This document shows positions 7,959-16,102 of a DNA stretch of 64,000 nucleotides, one piece after another. Below the pieces are notes generated by a model that saw nothing but the letters and a program-made list of their open reading frames with translations, ran no database searches and was not told the origin of the DNA. The DNA is from Paenibacillus solani (GTDB lineage: Bacteria; Bacillota; Bacilli; Paenibacillales; Paenibacillaceae). How positions within the stretch are numbered: the first letter of the stretch is position 1; the number at the start of each line of letters is the position of its first letter. The position numbers and the translations under genes are program-made. The stretch is from NCBI RefSeq assembly GCF_001277345.1, contig NZ_LIUT01000002.1:68262-132261 (forward strand). The letters are read 5' to 3'.

Positions 7959-8861
7959 ATGCAGGCAGTGTCCAACAAAATTAAAGAGTCTAAAGGGGAC
8001 CGTTTGTTTCTGATTGTTACATATTCATTAATCGGTATGTTGGTATTAATCATTCTTTACCCGCTTATTCATGTCGTCAGTGCCTCTTTTAGCGATCCCA
8101 AGCTGGTCGTAACCGGCAAAATCGGCCTATTTCCGAAAGGATTTAACTTGGAGGCTTACCGGCGGGTATTCATGAACGAAGAAATATGGATCGGCTATCG
8201 GAATACGATCCTGTACACGGTCATCGGAACGGTAGTCAACATTGCGCTGACGATGATGGGCGCTTACCCGTTGGCCCGCAAAAATTTCCCCTGGCGCAGA
8301 GGGTTCATGGTATTCTTCACGATCACCATGTTCTTCAGCGGCGGCATCATCCCGATGTATTTGCTCGTTAAAAATTTGGGCCTGTACAATTCGATGTGGG
8401 CGTTGATTCTGCCAACCGCCATCAACGTGTACAATATGATCGTCGCCCGGACATTTATTGAATCAACCATCGACGAGCAGATCTATGAATCGGCCTATAT
8501 GGACGGCTGCAGCAATATACGGGCATTTTTCTCCATCGTGCTGCCTTTGAGCGCACCGATCATAGCTGTCCTTGTCCTGTTCTATGCCGTCTACCATTGG
8601 AACTCCTATTTCGAGGCAATGATCTACTTGAAAGATCGATCATTCTATCCCTTGCAGCTGTTCCTGCGGGAAATTCTAGTTATGAATCAGTCGGATAATG
8701 TGATGATGGATTCCATTGAGACCGATTCGAGCAAGTTTCTCGTTGCTGAAGGAGTCAAATACGCGGTTATCATCGTATCCAGCGTACCTATTTTAATGCT
8801 GTATCCGTTTCTTCAGAAATTTTTTGTTAAAGGCATGATGATTGGCGCACTTAAAGGTTGA
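7959..8861 (+). CDS. LplC-like sugar ABC transporter permease
   Basis: About 300 residues, six membrane helices, EAA loop YESAYMDGCSNIRAFF, and the family's closing segment PFLQKFFVKGMMIGALKG. It is the partner of the permease just upstream. An ATG exists at 7953 but it abuts GGGAGGA directly, so the ATG at 7959, with normal spacing, is the better start. The binding lipoprotein follows 21 bases later, so the genes are co-transcribed and probably translationally coupled. Confidence 0.92.
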   Translation: MQAVSNKIKESKGDRLFLIVTYSLIGMLVLIILYPLIHVVSASFSDPKLVVTGKIGLFPKGFNLEAYRRVFMNEEIWIGYRNTILYTVIGTVVNIALTMMGAYPLARKNFPWRRGFMVFFTITMFFSGGIIPMYLLVKNLGLYNSMWALILPTAINVYNMIVARTFIESTIDEQIYESAYMDGCSNIRAFFSIVLPLSAPIIAVLVLFYAVYHWNSYFEAMIYLKDRSFYPLQLFLREILVMNQSDNVMMDSIETDSSKFLVAEGVKYAVIIVSSVPILMLYPFLQKFFVKGMMIGALKG

Positions 8862-8882
8862 ATAATAAAGGAGATGACGACG

Positions 8883-10520
8883 ATGAAAAAGAAGTATGTA
8901 CTGCTCTTGTCTACCCTGCTGAGTGTATCGCTGCTCCTGATGAGCGCTTGCAGCAATACGGGAAATAACGCAGATCATAAGGCGCCTTTGGCGAATGAAA
9001 GCACGGATAATATTAATAAAACGGGCATGCCGATTGCCAATGAGCCCGTCCATCTGAAAGGGCTGGTCGCGAAGTACGAGCTTGTTAAGGATTGGAACGA
9101 GCATAAGGGGTTGAAGGACTACGAGGAGAAGTCCAATGTCATCATCGATTGGGATTCCGTCCCGCAAAATACCTTCGAAGAGCGAAGAAATCTGCTGTTT
9201 GCCTCCAATGACCTGCCGGATTTTGTCATGCGGGCGATGCTGTCGCCGCAATTGATCACATCTTACGCCGCTGCCGGTCAAATCATCCCGCTTGACGATT
9301 TGATCGATGCCGGCTATGCGCCGAACCTTTCTGCGCTAATGGAAGCCAATGACGGTATTCGCAAATCCATTACGTCCGCGGACGGTCATATTTACTCGCT
9401 GCCGAATATTAGCGAAGCAGACGGCCGAATTGCCTCCTCGTGGATCAATAAAGAGTGGCTGGACAAGCTGGGGCTGGAAATGCCAACAACAATGGACGAT
9501 TTCTATGAAGTATTGAAAGCGTTCAAAGAGCAGGATCCGAATGGCAACGGAATAGCGGATGAACTGCCGATTTCCGGTTACAAAGAGAACAATAGCAGCG
9601 GCAATGAGTTCTTCAGATCATTCTATGGCAGCTGGGGCTTCGGTGGTAATTCCGGCATTATCGCACCTTATATGGATGTTGATGATGAGGGCAAGGTTCG
9701 TTATATCGCAACAGACGACACGTTTAAGGATATGCTGACCTTCTTCAACAAATTGTGGGCCGAAGGACTGATCGATAAAGAGATTTTCTCGCAGGATATG
9801 AACCAGGAAGTCGCTAAGATCGATGAAGAACGGGTCGGTTACGTAGCGAAAGGCAACAACAATCTATGGATGGGAGACAATCGCAGCCATTACGTGCAAA
9901 ACCCTATTTTTAAAGCGATTGACGGGGATGTGTATTGGACGGGCGTCAGCCCTAAAGTTCGGGATCTCGGCTCCTTTGTCATTACGAGCAAGAATCCGAA
10001 TCCTGCAGCTACACTCCGCTGGGCCGATTATTTCCTTAGCGAGGAAGGGACCGCGCTGGCTCGGCTTGGCATCCAGGACGTTACTTACACGATTGACGGT
10101 GACGGCTTTTATAAGCTGAAGGACGAATTCTCCAACAATCCTAACGGGCTTACGGTAGATGAAGCGCTCGCGGAGTACACCATTTTCCAAGGCGGCAATA
10201 TTCCACAGCGCGTCACGCAAAATGTTGACCAAAGTGCGGCTGTCCTTCCCGAAATGATCGCCAACAAGGATGTCATTCGCCCATTCCTGGTACCAGACGA
10301 AAAGCTGATGATTCCGAACTTTACGGAAGAAGAAAACATTCAGTTAAGCACTTACGCGACGGATATCGAAGCATTCACGGATGAGCAAATCGTTAAATTT
10401 ATTACGGGCGCAAGACCAATCGGCGAATGGGAGACATTTGTGGAGACGCTCGGTAAGATGAAGCTGGATAAATACCTTGCCATCTATCAAGCCGCTTACG
10501 ACCGTTGGAATCAGCAATAA
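8883..10520 (+). CDS. Extracellular sugar-binding lipoprotein of the ABC transporter
   Basis: About 545 residues. The signal peptide MKKKYVLLLSTLLSVSLLL ends in the lipobox MSAC, so the mature protein is lipid-anchored outside the membrane. The large size and features such as DEDGNGIADELPISG-like DPNGNGIADELPISG place it with the LplA-type solute-binding proteins of Gram-positive sugar importers. ATG at 8874 abuts AAAGGAG, so I use the ATG at 8883. It delivers substrate to the two permeases upstream and precedes the metallo-hydrolase in the same operon. Confidence 0.9.
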   Translation: MKKKYVLLLSTLLSVSLLLMSACSNTGNNADHKAPLANESTDNINKTGMPIANEPVHLKGLVAKYELVKDWNEHKGLKDYEEKSNVIIDWDSVPQNTFEERRNLLFASNDLPDFVMRAMLSPQLITSYAAAGQIIPLDDLIDAGYAPNLSALMEANDGIRKSITSADGHIYSLPNISEADGRIASSWINKEWLDKLGLEMPTTMDDFYEVLKAFKEQDPNGNGIADELPISGYKENNSSGNEFFRSFYGSWGFGGNSGIIAPYMDVDDEGKVRYIATDDTFKDMLTFFNKLWAEGLIDKEIFSQDMNQEVAKIDEERVGYVAKGNNNLWMGDNRSHYVQNPIFKAIDGDVYWTGVSPKVRDLGSFVITSKNPNPAATLRWADYFLSEEGTALARLGIQDVTYTIDGDGFYKLKDEFSNNPNGLTVDEALAEYTIFQGGNIPQRVTQNVDQSAAVLPEMIANKDVIRPFLVPDEKLMIPNFTEEENIQLSTYATDIEAFTDEQIVKFITGARPIGEWETFVETLGKMKLDKYLAIYQAAYDRWNQQ

Positions 10521-10553
10521 TAGACGAGAATTCGAGAAAAGGGGAATACGGAC

Positions 10554-11411
10554 ATGATCTTTTATGGTACGAGCGCAGCCGAAGGAATTCCGAATCCGTT
10601 CTGTTCTTGTCCGGTTTGCGACAACGCGCGAAGCACAGGAGGGCGCGAAATTCGCCGCCGTTCCATGCTGCGGCTCGATGAACAAATCTGCATCGACCTG
10701 GGGGCGGATGCTTTTCAGGAAGCGATCGAATTCGGCGACTTTACCAAGCTGCAGCATGTGCTGGTGAGCCATACGCACGAGGACCATTTCAATTACATGA
10801 TGATGAATGTAAGAAATATGTCGATCGAACGCAACGCAGAGCCTTTGCACTATTATTTTACCGATCAAGCGTATGACATCGTTGATTTCTATCGGCAGAG
10901 CCGGCCGATTATGAAAGGGATGACTTCCGACCTGGAGGCACGCGGCATTGTCGCTTTCCATAAGCTGGCGTTTAACGAGAAGGTTGTGATCTCCGGCATG
11001 GAAGTGACGCCGCTCCGCGGCAATCATTTGGGCAATATGGGTGAGAGCTGCGCCAATTATTTAATTAAACGGCCGGACGGGCAAAAAGTTTACTATGGCG
11101 TGGACACAGGCTGGTATTTGCCGGAGACTTTCAAAGCTCTGGAAAATGCGTCGCTGGACGTGCTGATAAGCGAGTGTACCTTTGGCCTCACGCCTGGGCG
11201 CGGGCTGCACCCGAATGGGCATCTGGACGCATTCAGCTGTATGGAATTGTTCCGCGTACTGCTTGACCAAGGCACGCTGCATGCCGGTTCCCGCATCTAC
11301 CTGACTCATATCAACCACTTTACCTCCAACCATGCTGAGCTCGTGGACTGGATTGCATCCCAGTCGTTCCCATGTCCGATTACCGTGGCCTGGGACGGGC
11401 TAAGCATATAA
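10554..11411 (+). CDS. MBL-fold metallo-hydrolase, PhnP-like
   Basis: 285 residues. It opens with FYGTSAAEGIPNPFCSCPVC, the start typical of PhnP-like metallo-beta-lactamase-fold enzymes with a CxCxxC-type cluster that may bind a structural zinc. The HxHxDH metal motif is seen as HTHEDH near residue 75; LRGNHLGN, YGVDTGWY and ECTFG follow, and LTHINH supplies a late metal ligand. PhnP cleaves cyclic phosphoribosyl phosphates; here the gene is the last of a sugar-uptake operon, so a sugar-phosphate diester or another small ester is more likely. Cytoplasmic. AAAAGGGGAA precedes the ATG, 33 bases after the lipoprotein stop. Confidence 0.85.
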   Translation: MIFYGTSAAEGIPNPFCSCPVCDNARSTGGREIRRRSMLRLDEQICIDLGADAFQEAIEFGDFTKLQHVLVSHTHEDHFNYMMMNVRNMSIERNAEPLHYYFTDQAYDIVDFYRQSRPIMKGMTSDLEARGIVAFHKLAFNEKVVISGMEVTPLRGNHLGNMGESCANYLIKRPDGQKVYYGVDTGWYLPETFKALENASLDVLISECTFGLTPGRGLHPNGHLDAFSCMELFRVLLDQGTLHAGSRIYLTHINHFTSNHAELVDWIASQSFPCPITVAWDGLSI

Positions 11412-11467
11412 TAGATTGCTGAAATGGAACGTAACAACTTTTTAAAAAGGAAGAGCAACCAGATCAT

Positions 11468-11614
11468 CGGATTGGATTCATGAAACAGATCACGAATCCT
11501 TGTAAAGATCAAATGGATGCCTACATTCTAATGAAGAGGAGCCGCAGCAATCCGCTGGGGTTCCTCTTCTTTCTGCTTGGCTTGGGCTTCAACTGGTACA
11601 CTCTCTTCATGCGG
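11468..11614 (+). repeat. Imperfect direct repeat, copy B (pairs with 4114-4257)
   Basis: The 370-base gap between the metallo-hydrolase and metG (11412-11782) holds no intact gene. This part repeats the hydrolase tail and terminator region found at 4114. Only the final bases of the hydrolase coding sequence are present, so it is a remnant rather than a functional copy. Confidence 0.65.
11533..11572. terminator. Terminator-like hairpin
   Basis: GAAGAGGAGCCGCAGC pairs imperfectly with GCTGGGGTTCCTCTTC, followed by TTTCT. It corresponds to the terminator at 4178-4216 within the direct repeat, and here would end the sugar-uptake operon. Confidence 0.65.
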
Positions 11615-11782
11615 CTGCACCCGTATCATCCCGGATACAAGGTACCCTGCATAAAAAATACATCGTGCCCCGTCTATTGTGCGAGTTATCGGCGTATTTG
11701 TAAGATCCTGACATGGTTAAGGCAGTGAATCTGGATTAAGATGCTCATTAACAAAAGCTCGGTAATGGAATGTCCTCCCTGC

Positions 11783-13422
11783 TCAGAGAGATGATTCCCC
11801 CAATCTCCGGGTCTCCTCCTCGATCCGGCTCGGATCGATCCGTTCAAATAATAGCTCCACCCCATGGAGCGGTCTGCCAGCCTGAACGTGGCACCAAGTC
11901 CACACCGGTTGCTCCAGCGAGAGAAAGCCTCTTATTTTATCGCAGGAGAACGGAATGAATGGCTGCAGCAGATTCGCCAGATTGGCTATGATCTGAACAC
12001 AGGTGTAGAGTGTATTTCCGCACGCTTCACGATCCTCCTTCACCTGAATCCACGGCTTCTGTTCATCAAAGTATTTGTTTGCTAGTCGCACCACGCTGAA
12101 TATCAACTCCAGCGCTTCCTTCAGTCGTCCTTCCTCGATGAGTGTGCCAGCCTGACGGTACAATACCTCTACCCGGCTCTGCCACTCTTCGGATATGCTG
12201 CCCTCGGGCACCTTCCCCTCAAACGATTTGTTCACAAACACCAAGGTACGGTTGACCAAGTTCCCGAATGCACCAAGCAGCTCCCCATTATGGCTGTGAA
12301 TGAACTCCCTCCAGGAGAAATCGGCATCTCGCTTCTCAGGTCCGTTCGCGATAAGGAAATAACGAATTGAATCCGGCTCATAACGGCTTAATAAATCCGG
12401 CACCCATATGGCCCAGTTGCGACTGGTTGAGAATTTTCTTCCCTCCAGGGTCATGTACTCGCACGAAATGATCCGATCCGGTAAATGTAGGTCCCCGACC
12501 CCTTTAAGCAGCGCAGGCCAGATCAACGTATGAAACGGAATATTGTCCTTCCCGTGTACATAATAAGCCGTAACCTCGCCCTGACCCTTGCGCCAAAAGG
12601 ACTCCCAGCCGCCGCCCGTTTCCGCGGCCCACTGCTTGCTGGCGGATAAGTAGCCGCTGACCGCTTCGATCCAGACATAAATTTTCTTATCCTCGAAGCC
12701 TGGAACGGGCACATCCACGCCCCAGGCCAGATCCGCGTAGCCGCCCGGTCCTGAAGCCCTTCCTCCAAGTATCGCCTGGTCATTTGCACCGCATTATCCC
12801 GCCAGCCCTGGACGCTCTCGAGTTCATTCGCCAACTCGTCCTGAAAATGCGACAGCGATACGTAAAAATGCTCGGTAGGCCGCTCCACCGGCTGGTTTCC
12901 GCAAATTTTACAGGTTCTGTTACCCAGATCAGACGGATCGAGCATTGTGGAACAAGCATCGCACTGATCTCCGCGAGCCCTGCTGCCGCATACGGGACAA
13001 TCCCCTTCCACATAGCGGTCGGGGAGAAACCGCCGATCGGTTTCGCAGTAGGTCTGCAACACGGTTTTACGATACAGATGCCCATTGTCCAGCAGCTTTA
13101 GAAACAACTCCCGCACCACCTCATGATGAAACGCCTGATCAGTTCGGGTGTATAAATCGTAGGTGAAGCCCAGCTGTTCGAAACATTCCACAAACTCCCC
13201 ATGATACCGGTCTGCGATATCCCCGGGAGACACTCCTTCCTGTATCGCTTGAACAGCCACCGGCGTACCGTGGCAATCACTGCCGGATACATACAGCACC
13301 TGCTCTCCCTTCGCGCGAAAATAACGTGCCAACACATCGCCGGGTAATAAGCTTGCAAGCCTCCCAAGATGCAATGACCCATTGGCATAAGGCCAAGCGC
13401 CACCGATAAAAATGTTCGTCAT
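11783..13422 (-). pseudogene. metG: Methionyl-tRNA synthetase (KFSTS type) with an apparent one-base frameshift
   Basis: The two halves (N-terminal from 13422, C-terminal to 11783) give one roughly 546-residue MetRS core only if a base is restored near 12733: the frame reads DRAATR, then must shift to [12 protein letters not shown]. The class I signature is HLGR in NGSLHLGRL, the KMSKS loop is KFSTS in EGRKFSTSRN, and a double zinc knuckle (CPVC, CDAC, CKIC) lies between. This KFSTS, two-knuckle form differs from the standard Bacillus MetS and lacks the C-terminal tRNA-binding OB domain. It is controlled by a T-box leader upstream. The start at 13422 follows AGGAGG at 9 bases. It may be a true pseudogene or a sequencing error; if intact, it is probably a second MetRS. 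Confidence 0.8.
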
Positions 13423-13448
13423 CTCATTCATCCTCCTTTTTGTAGACA

Positions 13449-13745
13449 ACAAAAAAAGCCCTCATCCCAAAAGGGACGAGAGCTTGTCGCTCACGTGGTA
13501 CCACCCAATTTCATTCATGCCTTGCGGCATTCACCTCTTCGGGTACGACGCGAATGAACGCGGGTATACCCTAGCACGTTAACGGGTGCGGGTTCCGGCA
13601 CAGCCTACAACCCCACACGGCAGGGTTTCGGTGTACAGCTCAGAGACCATATTCCCCAGGTTCTTTCTTTACCCCTTTTCACCAGCCGGGGCTCTCTGTT
13701 CAAAGACGTCGCCAAGGTACTCTTTCTCTTCATTGCTTTTGATTA
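13449..13745 (-). promoter_or_regulatory. T-box leader, probably methionine-specific
   Basis: On the minus strand the T-box sequence GGGTGGTACCACG (13494-13507) is followed by GAGCGACAAGCTCTCGTCCC, a hairpin and TTTTTTT (terminator 13449-13484), ending just before metG. Upstream is a long structured stem I region; GGAATATGGTCTC contains a possible ATG specifier, which fits methionine. Uncharged tRNA would bind and favour the antiterminator. The left (5') end is approximate. Confidence 0.9.
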
Positions 13746-13792
13746 GTATTATTCAAGTTATTGGAAATCATATCCGAACACCAAGGTTGAAG

Positions 13793-14116
13793 TCAAGAGG
13801 ATGATTTCAATGTCGCTCTGGATCTCTCGCGGCCATCCCGTATGGCCTCCAGCTTCTTACCGAGCATCATCTTCAGCTTCTTGCGGGCCCTGCTCATGCG
13901 GTTCCGTACATTTTCAGGCTCAATCTGCAGCACTTCCGCAATCTCCAGGGTGTTGAAATGCTCAAAATAGTACAAATACATCGGCTGTCTCAGGGTTTCC
14001 GGCAGTGTAAGCACAGCCGATAATAGCGTTTCGTCTTGATCCTCGCTTTTCATCACAGATTCTGGAGGAGCCTGCACAGCATCTTCGCTTACACGATCTA
14101 CAGAAAGAAAGTCCAT
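13793..14116 (-). pseudogene. Truncated ECF-type sigma factor (region 4 only)
   Basis: 107 residues containing only the DNA-binding sigma region 4: LPETLRQPMYLYYFEHFNTLEIAEVLQIEPENVRNRMSRA is the standard -35-binding helix-turn-helix. Region 2, needed for RNA polymerase and -10 recognition, is missing, and the full family is usually 160-190 residues. It may be a decayed sigma factor or a stand-alone regulator of region-4 type. It lies next to two other frameshifted genes, which favours decay. Confidence 0.65.
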
Positions 14117-14164
14117 TCATTCCACTCCATTTCCTCTTAGGTTCATTGATGGTACCTGCACTTC

Positions 14165-14346
14165 TTAATTTGAGGTTCGGGCCCTGTTCTTGGCCGCTTG
14201 AAATCCCTGTTTCTTCCCCGGGAAGAGACGCATCCACAAGCTTACCGGATCATGCTTGAATTCGAATTTCCACGCTTCGCTGGCCTTTCGATTCAGCTCC
14301 ATCTGCTGCTGTCTTATGAGATATTCGTATCAAACCAATTGCTCAT
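14165..14346 (-). pseudogene. Small basic protein, frameshifted
   Basis: ATG at 14346 is preceded by AGGAGA at normal spacing and reads MSNWFDT before running into a stop. One base away, a frame continues smoothly: EYLIRQQQMELNRKASEAW, then KFEFKHDPVSLW, MRLFPGKKQGF and a TAA at 14165. Restoring one base gives a 60-residue, charged and probably helical protein. I do not recognise it. It lies immediately upstream of the truncated sigma-like gene and may have been its partner. Confidence 0.5.
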
Positions 14347-14374
14347 CTCCAATCTCTCCTTTTGCCGCCCACTA

Positions 14375-14435
14375 GTTCATAAATTTTTGAACCATTTATT
14401 TAAGTTCAATTATATATGAACCAATGGAAAGTTCA
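14375..14435. promoter_or_regulatory. Two identical-geometry operators GTTCA-N8-TGAAC plus a half site
   Basis: GTTCA-N8-TGAAC occurs at 14375-14392 and again at 14404-14421, and an extra GTTCA at 14431-14435. They lie about 70-130 bases before the ArsR-type gene at 14504. The repeated spacing strongly suggests a dimeric regulator; binding by the adjacent protein is inference. Confidence 0.7.
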
Positions 14436-14503
14436 ATATTTATTTATCAAGTGATGTGGTATCATAAAAATGGAAAGACGAGTACTTAGAGGAGTGAACG
14501 ATC

Positions 14504-15427
14504 ATGACTCATATCAGAATTGACTATTCGCCTGTTCACGAGCTGATAACCAGCTTGTATGCGTATACAGATAATAAAAATCAAATGCATGATCTGGGAA
14601 ATAAGTGGAGGAAGGAAATTGAGAAGAAGCTGCCTGCTTCTTTTACGGACAAGCTGGCAGAGGTAGACCTGTGCGAGATTATTTCTTATCTGCATCTGGT
14701 TATCTTAGACAGCCCGGAAAAAGATAACATCGAGCGTTTTCTCAGCTGGTTTGCCGATTTGGGAGAAGGTCAGCTGTATGAAATCCTGGCTCCTTATCTT
14801 GGAGACGGATTGCCGATGGGACTTAAAGCCTTTCGGGAGTTGAGCGTTGAATTTATGACGGAGTGGTACCGCGCTTATACCATCCCGCCCGAGATTCACG
14901 AGCTGCTTGGGCGTTCCGCTGCCCGGATGGAGCAGCTGAGCCGGGAGCTTCCCTATATTGATTTGATCGATGAAGCAACGAGCGGGATTGTGCTTGACTC
15001 TGAAGACGACTACCATGCCATTCTTCTCATTCCGACTTATCATATCAAGCCGTTAAACCGGATGGACTATGTGAGCAATCAACAGCTCATTATCAGTTAT
15101 GCGGTAGATGATGAGCAGCTGGACGAGGATACGCCGACCAACCAGCTGCTGCGCATGACCAAAGGATTGGCTGACGAAAAGCGGCTGGTGCTGCTGCACA
15201 TTCTGGCTGACGGTCCCGTCACGTTTACGGAATTACAGCAAAAGACCGGCCTGTCCAAGAGCAACCTGCACTATCACCTGTCCCTGCTCAAAACCGCGGG
15301 CCTTCTGCGCATGCATTTTAAGATGCCGAATGAACGATATAAATACAGCGCCAGACCCGAGTCCTTCAATCAGTTGAAGGCTTTCCTGGAGTCTTATGTG
15401 TTCGGTCTCAACAAGGAATCAAAGTAG
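14504..15427 (+). CDS. ArsR-family transcriptional regulator with large N-terminal domain
   Basis: 307 residues. The winged helix-turn-helix is C-terminal (about 222-295): LADEKRLVLLHILADG, then TFTELQQKTGLSKSNLHYHL as the recognition unit. The 200-residue N-terminal part resembles the DUF5937-type domain found fused to ArsR-like helix-turn-helix domains in Firmicutes, probably a ligand-sensing or dimerisation part. AGAGGAG precedes the ATG. Its own promoter region carries two matching palindromes, which suggests autoregulation. The divergent neighbour is the decayed small ORF/sigma region, so the original target may be lost. Confidence 0.85.
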   Translation: MTHIRIDYSPVHELITSLYAYTDNKNQMHDLGNKWRKEIEKKLPASFTDKLAEVDLCEIISYLHLVILDSPEKDNIERFLSWFADLGEGQLYEILAPYLGDGLPMGLKAFRELSVEFMTEWYRAYTIPPEIHELLGRSAARMEQLSRELPYIDLIDEATSGIVLDSEDDYHAILLIPTYHIKPLNRMDYVSNQQLIISYAVDDEQLDEDTPTNQLLRMTKGLADEKRLVLLHILADGPVTFTELQQKTGLSKSNLHYHLSLLKTAGLLRMHFKMPNERYKYSARPESFNQLKAFLESYVFGLNKESK

Positions 15428-15549
15428 CAGGAACCTGCCTAATCCTCTAGCGTTCAACCATTGCGGCCGAAAGGGCCACCCTCTATCAAACTAAGCCTCC
15501 TATAGGTATCTTGACGATAAGGAAAGAATAGGAGAGGAGGAATAAGCCT

Positions 15550-15906
15550 ATGTTTATCATTTTTGTGTTTCTGGTCCTTGGCATCCTGCAATTATTAATG
15601 AGATGGCTTCTCTTGGATAAAGAAGACCGCAAAGCCAGGATCACAGATACAATGGGAGAATCCTATTACTATCGTGGCGGCGCGCTCTTCGTCATCGTAA
15701 TTATAGGAATCGCCATTGTCAGCTTCTTTGGAATTTTTGAAAAAATCACCATTCAAGGAATGTATCTAGTCTCGCTTATTCTTGTTCTTATATTCCGCGG
15801 TTTCCTGGAATGGAAGTATCTGAGGGAAACCAAACAGCATCAAATGACGCTGATTCTGCTCGGTATTCTTATTCTCTTTTCTTTGTTTTTCTTCTCACTG
15901 AAATAA
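15550..15906 (+). CDS. Small integral membrane protein (DUF4181-like)
   Basis: 118 residues with about four predicted membrane helices (residues 1-18, 42-62, 68-86, 100-117) separated by short charged loops such as DKEDRKARITDTMGE and EWKYLRETKQHQ. The layout and length fit the DUF4181 family of Bacillales membrane proteins; no function is known. GGAGAGGAGG lies before the ATG. A single-gene unit ending at the bidirectional terminator near 16050. Confidence 0.65.
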   Translation: MFIIFVFLVLGILQLLMRWLLLDKEDRKARITDTMGESYYYRGGALFVIVIIGIAIVSFFGIFEKITIQGMYLVSLILVLIFRGFLEWKYLRETKQHQMTLILLGILILFSLFFFSLK

Positions 15907-16042
15907 TCTGCCGTATCTATGAAAAAATCGATCAGCTTATCCCCCAGAAGGCAGTCCGCGTATAGCCCCATGCTGGTTTTGCGAGATCAGGTGGATAAGG
16001 CCTCTTGAAGTTTAAATTTTCTGATATCTCTAAACGATAAAA

Positions 16043-16071
16043 AAGCCTGGAACAACCGTTCCAGGCTTCTT
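16043..16071. terminator. Bidirectional terminator between convergent genes
   Basis: AAGCCTGGAAC pairs with GTTCCAGGCTT, flanked by AAAAAA on the left and a T-rich run on the right. It separates the small membrane protein gene (+) from the GH30 operon (-). Confidence 0.85.
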
Positions 16072-16102
16072 ATCATTCAGCTATTTAGACTGCAATCTCC
16101 AA

